Part shown: piece by piece, positions 8,221 through 16,730 of the stretch
How the letters are laid out: the number at the start of each line of letters is the position of its first letter
Numbering within the stretch: position 1 is the first letter of the stretch
Assembly: GCA_934202005.1 (NCBI GenBank)
Contig: CAKPXP010000003.1
Coordinates: 1 to 64,000 of the forward strand
DNA: 64,000 nt
Direction: 5' to 3'
DNA from: an uncultured Selenomonas sp.
GTDB taxonomy: Bacteria > Bacillota > Negativicutes > Selenomonadales > Selenomonadaceae
Notes under the pieces: generated by a model
Seen by the model: the letters and a program-made list of their open reading frames with translations, nothing else
The model's database searches: none
Told to the model about the DNA's origin: nothing
Translations under genes and position numbers: made by a program

Positions 8221-9615
8221 ATGGCAAAGAAGAAAAAGACGCGGTATGTGTGTCAGGAGTGCGGCTATGACAGCCTGCAGTGGCTCGGCAAGTGCCCGGG
8301 CTGCGGCAGCTGGAATACGATGGTGGAGGAGATCGTGCCGGAGGAGACGCAGGGCGCGGGGAAGGGCGGCGTGCGCCTCGGGCTCTCGGACGCGCAGAAG
8401 CCGCAGCCCATCGCGGAGGTCGAGACGCGCGACCTGCCGCGCTTCACGACGGGCTCGCCGGAACTCGACCGCGTGCTCGGCGGCGGCGTGATCCCGGGCT
8501 CGATGGTGCTCATCGTCGGCGATCCGGGCGTCGGCAAGTCGAGCCTCACGCTCGAGGCGTGCGCGAAGGTCGCGCGGCAGGGAAAGACCGTTCTCTATGT
8601 GACGGGCGAGGAGAGCACGCGGCAGGTGCGCATGCGCGCCGACCGCCTCGACGCGCTCGCGGATACGCTGCTCGTCGTGAGCGAGACGAATCTCGAGACC
8701 ATCGAGGCACATATCGAAAACACGCATCCCGCGCTGCTCGTCATCGACTCCATCCAGACGATGCTGCGCCCGGATATCGCCTCGGCGCCCGGCAGCGTCT
8801 CGCAGGTGCGCGAGTGCGCCTGCACGCTCCTGCGCATCGCGAAGACGCATGGTATCGCGGCCTTCCTCATCGGCCATGTGACGAAGGAGGGGAGTCTCGC
8901 GGGGCCGCGCGTGCTCGAGCATATCGTCGATACCGTGCTCTACTTCGAGGGAGAGCGCAACGCAGAGTACCGCGTGCTGCGCGCGGTGAAGAACCGCTTC
9001 GGCAGCACGAACGAGCTCGGTCTCTTCGAGATGCGCGAGGCGGGGCTCGTCGATGTGCCGGACGCGTCGAAGCTCTTTCTCTCCGAGCGCGAGGCGGACA
9101 GCGGCACGGTCATCATCCCGACCGTCGAGGGCACGCGACCGCTGCTCGTCGAGCTGCAGGCGCTCGTCGCACCGACGCCCTATGTGCCGCCGCGCCGCAC
9201 GTCGGACGCCGTCGACATCAAGCGCATCCAGCTCCTGCTCGCCGTGCTTGAGAAGCGCGTCCACCTGCAGATCGGCGCCTGTGACGTCTATGTAAAGGTC
9301 GCGGGCGGCATCCGCATCGACGAACCGGCGGCGGATCTTGGCATCTGCGTCGCGATGGCATCGAGCTTCGCGGGACGCCTCTTGCGGCCGAAGACCATCG
9401 TTTTCGGCGAGGTCGGCCTTTCCGGCGAGGTACGTGCCGTCTCGCAGGCGGAGCTGCGCGTGCATGAGGCGAAGCGGCTCGGCTTCCGTCATGTCGTCCT
9501 GCCGCGCAAGAACTACGAACAGCTCGCTGACGGCGTTTCCGGCATCATGCTCTATGGCGCGGCGACCATCGGCGAGGCGCTCAAGCTCGCGATGCCGCGC
9601 GAGGAGCGCGGCTGA
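8221..9615 (+). CDS. radA: RadA/Sms, DNA repair and recombination ATPase
   Basis: This 464-aa RecA-like motor promotes branch migration during recombinational repair. An N-terminal C4 zinc finger (CQECG...CPGCG, residues 11-28) is followed by Walker A GDPGVGKSS, the RadA-specific KNRFGS motif (VKNRFGSTNELG) and a C-terminal Lon-like domain with VFGEVGLSGEVR. AGGAGG lies 6 nt before the ATG. The usual Firmicutes neighbour disA does not follow; a TRAP transporter does. Confidence 0.96.
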   Translation: MAKKKKTRYVCQECGYDSLQWLGKCPGCGSWNTMVEEIVPEETQGAGKGGVRLGLSDAQKPQPIAEVETRDLPRFTTGSPELDRVLGGGVIPGSMVLIVGDPGVGKSSLTLEACAKVARQGKTVLYVTGEESTRQVRMRADRLDALADTLLVVSETNLETIEAHIENTHPALLVIDSIQTMLRPDIASAPGSVSQVRECACTLLRIAKTHGIAAFLIGHVTKEGSLAGPRVLEHIVDTVLYFEGERNAEYRVLRAVKNRFGSTNELGLFEMREAGLVDVPDASKLFLSEREADSGTVIIPTVEGTRPLLVELQALVAPTPYVPPRRTSDAVDIKRIQLLLAVLEKRVHLQIGACDVYVKVAGGIRIDEPAADLGICVAMASSFAGRLLRPKTIVFGEVGLSGEVRAVSQAELRVHEAKRLGFRHVVLPRKNYEQLADGVSGIMLYGAATIGEALKLAMPREERG

Positions 9616-9659
9616 GCGGTTTCGCGCTGAAGCGCGGCGAAGGGGAAGACCGCGGTTCG

Positions 9660-9694
9660 GTTCATTTGAGATAAAATGAACAAAACGGTTTTGT
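9660..9694. promoter_or_regulatory. Stem plus 15-bp palindrome downstream of radA
   Basis: GTTCATTT (9660-9667) pairs perfectly with AAATGAAC (9674-9681). Overlapping its end is an exact palindrome ACAAAAC-G-GTTTTGT (9680-9694). It may combine a weak radA terminator with a regulator binding site for the transporter promoter. Confidence 0.45.
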
Positions 9695-9750
9695 TGTACG
9701 CGTGTATACAATATAACTGAACACTTTATGAAAAATAACTGGAATATCCC

Positions 9751-9780
9751 TTGCGGGTGTACACTGTACTATGCTATAAT
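9751..9780 (+). promoter_or_regulatory. Promoter of the TRAP-TAXI operon
   Basis: TTGCGG (9751-9756), 18-bp spacer, TATAAT (9775-9780) with an extended -10 TGC. The spacer contains the 8-bp palindrome GTGTACAC, and TGTATACA lies further upstream. Both are possible operator halves. Confidence 0.65.
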
Positions 9781-9829
9781 CTGTATAGATTTCATAAGAA
9801 ATTTACATGAATGATTTGGAGGGATATCC

Positions 9830-10801
9830 ATGAAGTTCGGTTCCATGAAAAAAGTCTTGGCTGCGGGCCTGGCGGTCGTCGTCTCGGCGGCGCTCCTGGC
9901 AGGCTGCGGCGGTGACCAGGCAAGCCAGAAGAAATTCCTCAATATCGGCACAGGCGGCACGGCGGGCACCTACTACCCCATCGGCGGTGCCATCGCGGAG
10001 ATTCTCAATAACAACATCGAGGGCATGAATGCGAGCGCGCAGAGTACAGGCGCGACGGTCGCGAATATCAACATGCTCAAGGACGGCTCGGTCGACATGG
10101 CAATCGTACAGAACGATCTCACCTATTACGCGGTGAACGGCACGGAGATGTTCCAGGACAAGAAGGTCACGAACCTCAAGGGCATCGCGACGCTTTATCC
10201 TGAGACTTGCCAGTTCGTGACGCTCGACAGCTCGGGCATCAAGACAATCGCCGACCTCAAGGGCAAGCGCGTGGCTGTCGGTGCCGCCGGCTCGGGCGCT
10301 GAGGCGAACGCCCGCCAGATCCTCCAGGCGTACGGCATCACCTATGATGACATCAACGTGCAGTACCTCTCCTTCGGCGAGGCGGCCAGCGCGCTCAAGG
10401 ACGGCAACGTCGACGCGGCTTTCCTCACGGCAGGCTATCCGACGGCATCTGTGCAGGATATCTCCTCGCAGAACAAGATCCGCCTGCTGCCGATCGACGG
10501 CGACAAGGCGGATGCGCTGATCGCGAAGTATCCGTTCTATACGAAGACGAAGATTCCTGCTGGCACGTATGCGGGCTTTGATGAGGAGGTTCCGACGATC
10601 TCCGTCATGTCGATGCTCGTCGTGAACGACAAGGTGGATGACAAGCTCGGCTATGAGATTGCGAAGGCCATCTTCTCGAACCTCGACCGTCTGCAGGCGG
10701 CGCACTCCGTCGGCAAGCTCATCTCGAAGGAGAATGCGGAGAAGGGCATGTCGCTCGACATGAATGCCGGTGCGAAGAAGTTCTTCGAGGAAAGCAAGTA
10801 A
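9830..10801 (+). CDS. TAXI-family TRAP transporter solute-binding lipoprotein
   Basis: A 323-aa extracytoplasmic receptor. The signal peptide ends in the lipobox LLAGC (Cys at about residue 25). The mature part starts FLNIGTGGTAGTYYPIGG, the TAXI-family signature, and contains VAVGAAGSGAEANARQIL and SFGEAASALKDGNVDAAF, typical of the ligand-binding lobes. TAXI receptors usually bind carboxylates or amino acids such as glutamate; the substrate here cannot be read from the sequence. It is the first gene of a three-gene transporter operon. Confidence 0.93.
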   Translation: MKFGSMKKVLAAGLAVVVSAALLAGCGGDQASQKKFLNIGTGGTAGTYYPIGGAIAEILNNNIEGMNASAQSTGATVANINMLKDGSVDMAIVQNDLTYYAVNGTEMFQDKKVTNLKGIATLYPETCQFVTLDSSGIKTIADLKGKRVAVGAAGSGAEANARQILQAYGITYDDINVQYLSFGEAASALKDGNVDAAFLTAGYPTASVQDISSQNKIRLLPIDGDKADALIAKYPFYTKTKIPAGTYAGFDEEVPTISVMSMLVVNDKVDDKLGYEIAKAIFSNLDRLQAAHSVGKLISKENAEKGMSLDMNAGAKKFFEESK

Positions 10802-10827
10802 AGGAACAGCGCTGATTCGCGCTTCCT
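10801..10827. repeat. Short inverted repeat related to the dispersed palindrome ends
   Basis: AAGGAACAGCGC and GCGCTTCCT flank TGATTC. It resembles the two ends of the 162-bp element joined without the interior. It starts at the last base of the TAXI gene. Confidence 0.45.
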
Positions 10828-10842
10828 AAAGAAAGAAGGCAG

Positions 10843-10867
10843 GGGCGGGCGCTTGCCCGCCCTTTCT
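10843..10867 (+). terminator. Hairpin between receptor and permease genes (attenuator)
   Basis: GGGCGGGC (10843-10850) pairs perfectly with GCCCGCCC (10855-10862), GCTT loop, followed by TTTCT. It likely causes partial termination so that the abundant receptor is made in excess over the membrane subunits. Confidence 0.6.
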
Positions 10868-10869
10868 CC

Positions 10870-11343
10870 ATGAAAAAAAGAAAGATTTTCACGGCGTTCG
10901 CGGCAGGCTGCTTGCTCATCTTCGTGCAGCTCCTGCAGCCGGTCTTCCTCGTGAAAGGCGGGGGGCATACGCTTCTCGCCTTGCCGCTTGAGCGCCCGCA
11001 ACCGTTTTCTATATGGTTCATGCACTCCGTGCAGAAGACACCGGTGCTCGAGAATCTCGTGGCGGATGGGCAGCAGCGGGAGCTGCGCCTCTGCTCGACG
11101 CGCTACCAGTCGTTCGGCGTCGGCCTGCCGTTCTGGCTCAGCGAGGGAGAGTTTCACGAGGAGGGAGACTTCTTCGTGTTCGATCACATGGATCGCCATT
11201 ACAGGAGCGTCTCCCTGCGTACAGGCGTCGGGACGCAGCTCACGCTCTATACGGAGGCGGGGGCGTTGCGCCTCTACGAGATGTTCCCACCGGGAACGCG
11301 CGTGGATCTATGTATCGCGCCGGGCTACGAGGCGCTGCACTGA
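10870..11343 (+). CDS. DUF1850 protein of a TRAP transporter operon
   Basis: A 157-aa protein with an N-terminal signal/anchor helix (residues 8-28) and the DUF1850 pattern FSIWFMHSVQKTPVLE near the N-terminus. DUF1850 proteins are found beside TAXI-TRAP genes and their role is unknown. The ATG directly follows the attenuator hairpin and has no clear Shine-Dalgarno sequence, so expression may be low or depend on the upstream structure. The gene ends 48 bp before the permease gene. Confidence 0.8.
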   Translation: MKKRKIFTAFAAGCLLIFVQLLQPVFLVKGGGHTLLALPLERPQPFSIWFMHSVQKTPVLENLVADGQQRELRLCSTRYQSFGVGLPFWLSEGEFHEEGDFFVFDHMDRHYRSVSLRTGVGTQLTLYTEAGALRLYEMFPPGTRVDLCIAPGYEALH

Positions 11344-11391
11344 GCATGCAGCGGTGTTTTTGAAAAGATTCCTTCTGAAAGGATGTTATGT

Positions 11392-13323
11392 ATGAGTGAA
11401 AAATCAGAGAAAGAGCTCGCGGAGGAGGTCCTCAAGAAATACGACAGCGATGCCGATACGATGCAGTACACGGGCCTCATGGCGAAGTTCGTCTCGGCGC
11501 TCGCGATTACGTTTTCCATCTTCCAGCTCTACACGGCAACGTTCGGCGTGCTCGATGCGCAGCTGCAGCGCGCCGTGCATCTCGGCTTCGGCCTCGCGCT
11601 CGTCTACCTGCTCTACCCGTCGCGCAAGCGCTGGTCGCGCACGAAGGTGCATCCGCTCGATGTCGTGCTCGCTATCCTCGGCGCGGCGTCGCCCGCCTAC
11701 ATCGTGCTGGAGTACCAGCAGCTCGTGCTGCGCTCGGGCACGGTGACGACGTCGGATCTCGCCGTCGGCCTGATCGGCATCCTGCTCGTCGTAGAGGCGA
11801 CGCGGCGCGTCGTCGGCATCCCGATGGTGATGGTCGTGCTCTGCTTCATCGCCTATGCGTTCGCGGGGCCGTATATGCCAGGCGTGCTCGCGCATCGCGG
11901 TCTCACGCTCAACCAGCTCGTAGGGCATCTCTATTTCACGACGGAGGGTATTTTCGGCATTCCGCTCGGCGTATCCTCGACGTTCATCTTCCTCTTCATC
12001 CTCTTCGGCGCGTATCTCGAGTCGACGGGGCTGGGGAAATTCTTTATCGACCTCGCGAACAGCATCGCGGGGTGGGCAAGCGGCGGCCCCGCGAAGGTCG
12101 CCGTGCTCTCGTCTGGCCTCATGGGTACGGTCTCCGGCAGCTCGGTCGCAAACGTCGTCGGCACGGGATCGTTGACCATCCCGATGATGAAGAAGCTCGG
12201 CTATCATAAGAACTTCGCGGGCGCCGTCGAGGCGGCGGCCTCGACGGGCGGCCAGCTCATGCCGCCAGTCATGGGTGCCGCAGCATTCCTCATGGCGGAG
12301 TTCGTCGGCGTGCCGTACATCGATATCGTCAAGGCTGCCGTCGTGCCGGCACTGCTCTACTTCACAGGCGTCTGGCTCGGCGTGCATTTCGAGGCGAAGC
12401 GCAGCAACCTCAAGGGCCTGCCGCGCGAACAGCTGCCGAAGTTCGGAAGGCTCTTCATCGAGCGCGGCCACCTCGCGCTGCCGCTCGTCGTCATCGTCTA
12501 TCTGCTCGTCTCAGGCTATACGCCGATGCGCGCGGCGCTCGTCGCCATCGTGCTTTCCATCGTCTGCTCGGCGCTTCGGAAATCGACGCGCATGAAGCCC
12601 ATCGAGATCGTGCGCGGCCTTGACAAGGGCGCGCGCAACGTGCTTTCCGTGCTCGTGGCCTGCGCCTCGGCAGGCATTGTCATCGGCGTCGTCACGAAGA
12701 CGGGCGTCGGGCTCAAGCTCGCGTCCGGCCTGCTCGCGCTTTCGGGCGGCCTGCTGCTGCCGACACTCTTTTTCACGATGATCACGGCCATCGTGCTCGG
12801 CATGGGCGTGCCGACGACTGCGAACTATGTCATCACCTCGACGATCGCGGCGCCGGCCATCATCCAGATGGGCGTTCCCGTGCTCGCGGCGCACATGTTC
12901 GTGTTCTATTTCGGCATCATCGCGGATGTCACGCCGCCGGTCGCACTCGCGGCGTTCGCCGGCGCGGGCATCGCGGGCGGCAACGCGCTCAAAACGGGCA
13001 TCAACGCCTCGAAGCTCGCCATCGCGGCCTTCATCATCCCGTATATGTTCGTGCTCTCGCCGGTCATCCTCATGGTCGACGCGACCGTCGGCAACGTGCT
13101 GCTCGCAACTGTGACGGCCATCGTCGGCATGGTAGCGCTCTCCTCGGCGCTCATCGGCTACCTCGTGGACAATTGCCGCGCTTATGAGCGCATCATCCTC
13201 ATCGCGGGCGGGCTCATGATGATCAAGCCGGGCATGCTGACGGACATCGCTGGCTTCGTGCTCTTCGCGCTCGTACTCGTCTCGCAGTGGCAGAGGAAAA
13301 AGGCGCAGCGCGCTGCGGCGTGA
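11392..13323 (+). CDS. TRAP transporter fused permease (DctQM type, TAXI family)
   Basis: This 643-aa protein joins the small (DctQ-like, N-terminal ~170 residues with about four helices) and large (DctM-like) membrane subunits, as usual for TAXI systems. Many hydrophobic helices are visible, with motifs GTVSGSSVANVVGTGSLTIP, EAAASTGGQLMPPVMGAAAF and GMGVPTTANYV in the transport domain. It would use an ion gradient to import the ligand caught by the 9830 receptor. ATG 11392 is chosen over ATG 11383 because AAAGGA lies 8 nt upstream. Confidence 0.93.
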   Translation: MSEKSEKELAEEVLKKYDSDADTMQYTGLMAKFVSALAITFSIFQLYTATFGVLDAQLQRAVHLGFGLALVYLLYPSRKRWSRTKVHPLDVVLAILGAASPAYIVLEYQQLVLRSGTVTTSDLAVGLIGILLVVEATRRVVGIPMVMVVLCFIAYAFAGPYMPGVLAHRGLTLNQLVGHLYFTTEGIFGIPLGVSSTFIFLFILFGAYLESTGLGKFFIDLANSIAGWASGGPAKVAVLSSGLMGTVSGSSVANVVGTGSLTIPMMKKLGYHKNFAGAVEAAASTGGQLMPPVMGAAAFLMAEFVGVPYIDIVKAAVVPALLYFTGVWLGVHFEAKRSNLKGLPREQLPKFGRLFIERGHLALPLVVIVYLLVSGYTPMRAALVAIVLSIVCSALRKSTRMKPIEIVRGLDKGARNVLSVLVACASAGIVIGVVTKTGVGLKLASGLLALSGGLLLPTLFFTMITAIVLGMGVPTTANYVITSTIAAPAIIQMGVPVLAAHMFVFYFGIIADVTPPVALAAFAGAGIAGGNALKTGINASKLAIAAFIIPYMFVLSPVILMVDATVGNVLLATVTAIVGMVALSSALIGYLVDNCRAYERIILIAGGLMMIKPGMLTDIAGFVLFALVLVSQWQRKKAQRAAA

Positions 13324-13354
13324 GCAGCGGTTCGTGAAAGGGCCCCATACAAAT

Positions 13355-13400
13355 CAAAACGAGGCGGCTTCCTCAAAAGCGGGGAAGTCGCCTCGTTTTG
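13355..13400. terminator. Bidirectional terminator between TRAP permease and kinase genes
   Basis: CAAAACGAGGCG (13355-13366) is complementary to CGCCTCGTTTTG (13389-13400), giving a U-run on either strand. It serves the convergent genes on both sides. Confidence 0.85.
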
Positions 13401-13407
13401 TCTGTTG

Positions 13408-14412
13408 TCAGGAGAGGAGATCGTCGAGCTCTGCCTCCGTAATGTGGAACGTCTCCATGAGCGCCTCACGCCCCATGCCGCCGGCGCCTGCGAGACGGCG
13501 CAGGATGTTGCGGCGCGCCGTCTCGAGTCCCTGCTGGTAGCCGAGGGCGAACGTCTGGCTGCCGCTCTTCGTCATCTGCTCCTCGTAGGCGCGGAAGATC
13601 GGCTCGTCTTTCCGTTTCACGGAGTCGAAATCCATCTGCGTCTGTTTCTGCTTCGCACGGTAGTTCCGCAGGCGGTCTGGCTGCGGCTGGTAGTCGCCGT
13701 CCGCGCTGTAGATCCAGGTTTCGTCCGCGGGCCAGGAGTCCGTGAGTACCTGCATGATGGCGGGGCGGTAGTCGCGGTCGTAGCGCTCGTGCGCCGCGCG
13801 CGGCGTGAGCCCGCGGGCGATGAGACGCTGCGTCGTGCGCGCGGCGAGGCTCTCCGGCTGTGCCATGATGGCGAGCGTGTAATCGGCAAAGGAGCGCAGG
13901 TTTTCCCAGCCGTCCTGCTTGAGCAGCAGCCAGCAGCCCTCGACGAGCACGATGGGCTTGCGTACAGGCGTGATGTCAGGCACCGCCTCATGGCGCGAGC
14001 GATCGAAGACGGGCCAGCGCAGATCGTCCCCGGCAGCGAGGGCGGCGAGTTTCCGCGCGAGCTCCTCCGTATCGAATGCCTGGGGACCGTAGGGGGAGAG
14101 AGGCTTGCCGTCCGCGTCGAGCTCTTCCTTTTGCCGCTGGAATCCCTCGAGCCCAAGGCGCTGGAGCGGCAATAGGCCGCTCGCGACGCCGAGCAGGGAG
14201 AGCCGCTCGAGGAACAGCGCGAGCGTTGTCTTACCTGTGTCAGCGGGGGCTGTGAGATAGACGACGATACGGCGCCTTTCGCGGCGCGAGAGATCCGACA
14301 GATGCTGGAGGAACGGCAGGAAGAGTTTCTTGATGGCGTCGTCGCTGTAGGAGAGCTTTCGCACCCGCCCGTTGATGGTTACGCGGCAGCTGCGCCAGGA
14401 TTTTGCTGTCAT
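13408..14412 (-). CDS. YggC-like P-loop nucleoside/nucleotide kinase with extra C-terminal tail
   Basis: This 334-aa protein resembles the YggC/uridine-kinase-like family. Walker A is APADTGKTT (residues 55-63), FDRSRHEAVPD resembles the family's YDRQKHDPVED element, and IVLVEGCWLLL is the Walker-B-like strand. The substrate is unknown. About residues 245-334 extend beyond typical YggC length. The end (GYQQGLETARRNILRRLA...ITEAELDDLL) resembles the C-terminal tails of Rpn/PD-(D/E)XK transposase-like nucleases, but no nuclease domain is seen. AAAGGAG precedes ATG 14412. Confidence 0.75.
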   Translation of the reverse strand: MTAKSWRSCRVTINGRVRKLSYSDDAIKKLFLPFLQHLSDLSRRERRRIVVYLTAPADTGKTTLALFLERLSLLGVASGLLPLQRLGLEGFQRQKEELDADGKPLSPYGPQAFDTEELARKLAALAAGDDLRWPVFDRSRHEAVPDITPVRKPIVLVEGCWLLLKQDGWENLRSFADYTLAIMAQPESLAARTTQRLIARGLTPRAAHERYDRDYRPAIMQVLTDSWPADETWIYSADGDYQPQPDRLRNYRAKQKQTQMDFDSVKRKDEPIFRAYEEQMTKSGSQTFALGYQQGLETARRNILRRLAGAGGMGREALMETFHITEAELDDLLS

Positions 14413-14433
14413 GGTACCACTCCTTTCATCCTT

Positions 14434-14595
14434 AAGGAATCACTAATTAATTCGGCACTCCGTCGTCACGCGTCTGCGTTGTCCTCCCGTCGTCGACAAA
14501 TCCTCAGCGTAGCCCGCTACGCCTCCGGTTTGTCTCCTAGGGAGATACAGCGCATCCGCGTAAATCCGGAGCACCTCATTTAATCAGCGCTTCCT
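14434..14595 (+). repeat. Dispersed palindromic repeat, copy B
   Basis: A 162-bp copy upstream of the kinase gene and before the leu leader. Ends AAGGAATCACTAATTAATTC and AATCAGCGCTTCCT. Apex GCGTAG-CCCG-CTACGC. The long arms pair as in the other copies. Confidence 0.9.
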
Positions 14596-14722
14596 CAAAA
14601 ATGTTTTGTATCCCTATGAGTGTTTTTCGACAGAGAGGAAAGAATATCCTGTCAGAGGAAATAGAGTTTGCCGTTCCTGCAGGAGATTTTTTAGTGATGA
14701 AATGATTTTTTGATGATACCCC

Positions 14723-14751
14723 TTGCCAAAAAAGATAAGTTGTGCTATTCT
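14723..14751 (+). promoter_or_regulatory. Promoter of the leuA leader
   Basis: TTGCCA (14723-14728), 17-bp spacer, TATTCT (14746-14751) with extended TGC. It starts transcription just ahead of the T-box. Confidence 0.6.
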
Positions 14752-14778
14752 ATCAACCAATGAAACAAGTTTACACAG

Positions 14779-15036
14779 TAAATGCGTTGCAGAGGAATAG
14801 TAGGACGCGCGGAGCGGAGAGAGAGCAGTCGGCTGGTGGAAGGCTGCAGCGAGACGTGTCGGAACTCACCTCGAAGCAGCCCGCTGAAGGCATGGTCTGG
14901 TAGGCGGCGCCGGAGCGTCCCCCGTTAGCGAAGGACAGGATATGTTGGTATCCGCAGAGTGCCTGCCAGTTTGGCAGGAAATTGAGTGGTAACACGAAGG
15001 CACGCCCTTTCGTCTCTTTGAGATGAGAGGGCTTTT
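14779..15036 (+). promoter_or_regulatory. T-box riboswitch, leucine specifier
   Basis: A 250-nt leader with T-box order: AGTAGGA near the start, GAGAGAG and GGTGGAA elements of Stem I, and a specifier-loop-like GAACTCACC with CTC (Leu) at 14865-14867. A CCTGCCA/TGGCAGG stem (14962-14978) follows, then the T-box-like TGGTAACACGA (near 14987) that would bind the tRNA acceptor end. The terminator GCCCTTTCGTCTC/GAGATGAGAGGGC with TTTTT ends at 15036. Uncharged tRNA-Leu would favour antitermination and leuA expression. The T-box core deviates from GGTGGNACCGCG but the layout is clear. Confidence 0.85.
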
Positions 15037-15059
15037 TCATTTGGAAGGAGAGATGTTTG

Positions 15060-16730
15060 ATGAAGAACTATCAGAAATACAGCAAAGGCTATTTTCTGCC
15101 GCCGACGGTGGACATTGATTGGCTCAAGAAGGACGCACCGGATCATGCCCCCATCTGGTGCAGTGTCGATATGCGTGACGGCAACCAGGCGCTCGTGATC
15201 CCGATGAGCCTCGATCAGAAGCTCGAGTTCTACAAGATGCTTCTCAGAGTCGGCTTCAAGGAAATCGAGGTCGGCTTCCCCGCGGCTTCCGATACGGAGT
15301 ATGAGTTCCTGCGCCGCCTCGTCGAGGACGATCTCATCCCTGACGACGTGACGGTCCAGGTGCTCACGCAGGCGCGCGAGCACATCATCCGCAAGACGTT
15401 CGACGCGCTCAAGGGCGTCAAGAACGCCATCGTCCATGTCTACAACTCCACCTCGGTCGCGCAGCGCCAGCAGGTATTCCGCAAGTCAAAGGACGAGATC
15501 AAGCAGATGGCCGTCGACGGCGCGAAGCTCCTGAAAGAGCTCACCGAGGAGGCGGGCGCGAACTACCGGTTCGAGTATTCGCCGGAGAGCTTCACGGGCA
15601 CGGAGCCTGAGTATGCTCTCGAGGTCTGCAACGCCGTGCTCGACGTCTGGCAGCCGACGCCTGACCACAAAGCCATCATCAACCTGCCCGCGACGGTCGA
15701 GATGAGCATGCCGCATGTCTTCGGCATGCAGGTCGCCTACATGAACAAGAACCTCAAGTACCGCGACGGCGTCGTGCTCTCGTTGCATCCGCACAACGAC
15801 CGCGGCTGCGGCGTCGCTGATACGGAGATGGGCCTGCTCGCGGGCGCTGACCGCGTCGAGGGCACGCTCTTCGGGAACGGCGAGCGCACGGGAAACGTCG
15901 ACATCGTGACGGTCGGCATGAACATGTTTGCGCTCGGCATCGACCCGCAGCTCGATTTCTCCAATATGCCGGAGCTCGTCGAGACGTACGAGCGCCTCAC
16001 GGGCATGGAGGTCAGCCCGCGCCAGCCGTATGCAGGCAAGCTCGTCTTTGCCGCATTCTCCGGCTCGCACCAGGATGCCATCGCCAAGGGCATGAAGTGG
16101 AAAGAGGAGAAGAACCCGGACAAGTGGACGCTGCCGTACCTCTACATCGACCCGAAGGATGTCGGCCGCGAGTACGATGGCGATGTCATCCGCATCAACA
16201 GCCAGTCCGGCAAGGGCGGCGTCGGCTTCATCATGGAGCAGAAATACGGCATCGACATGCCGAAGAAGATGCGCGAGGACTTCGGCTACTGCGTCAAGGG
16301 TGTCTCGGATCACAAGCACAAGGAACTCATGCCGGATGAGCTCTACCAGATTTTTCAGAACGAGTACGTCAATGTCGATACGCCCTATGAGCTCATCGAC
16401 TTCCTGCTCAAGAAGGAGCCGGACGGCACGCGTTCCGGCACGGTCGACGTCATGGTCAACGGCAAGAAGGAGACGTTCCTCGCGCGCGGCAACGGTCGTC
16501 TCGATGCCGTCTCGAACGCCATTCAGAAGAACCTCAGCGTGACGTATAAAGACCTCACCTACAGCGAGCACGCCCTCGAAATCGGCCAGTCGAGCCGCGC
16601 GATGGCCTACATCGGCATCACGGGCACCGATGGCAAGATCACCTGGGGCGCCGGCATGGATACGGATATCATCACGGCCTCGCTGCAGGCGCTCTTCAGC
16701 GCCGTCAACCGCATGAAGGCAGGGAAATAA
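15060..16730 (+). CDS. leuA: 2-isopropylmalate synthase (LeuA type 2)
   Basis: This 556-aa enzyme condenses 2-oxoisovalerate with acetyl-CoA, the first step of leucine synthesis. WCSVDMRDGNQAL (about residue 35) contains the conserved RDGNQ active-site loop, and the metal-binding HPHNDRG lies around residue 241. The C-terminal LeuA dimer/regulatory domain that confers leucine feedback begins near residue 430. The N-terminus and length match the longer LeuA2 form rather than the ~510-aa E. coli form. ATG 15060 (not TTG 15057) follows GGAAGGAG. It is controlled by the T-box upstream. Confidence 0.95.
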   Translation: MKNYQKYSKGYFLPPTVDIDWLKKDAPDHAPIWCSVDMRDGNQALVIPMSLDQKLEFYKMLLRVGFKEIEVGFPAASDTEYEFLRRLVEDDLIPDDVTVQVLTQAREHIIRKTFDALKGVKNAIVHVYNSTSVAQRQQVFRKSKDEIKQMAVDGAKLLKELTEEAGANYRFEYSPESFTGTEPEYALEVCNAVLDVWQPTPDHKAIINLPATVEMSMPHVFGMQVAYMNKNLKYRDGVVLSLHPHNDRGCGVADTEMGLLAGADRVEGTLFGNGERTGNVDIVTVGMNMFALGIDPQLDFSNMPELVETYERLTGMEVSPRQPYAGKLVFAAFSGSHQDAIAKGMKWKEEKNPDKWTLPYLYIDPKDVGREYDGDVIRINSQSGKGGVGFIMEQKYGIDMPKKMREDFGYCVKGVSDHKHKELMPDELYQIFQNEYVNVDTPYELIDFLLKKEPDGTRSGTVDVMVNGKKETFLARGNGRLDAVSNAIQKNLSVTYKDLTYSEHALEIGQSSRAMAYIGITGTDGKITWGAGMDTDIITASLQALFSAVNRMKAGK

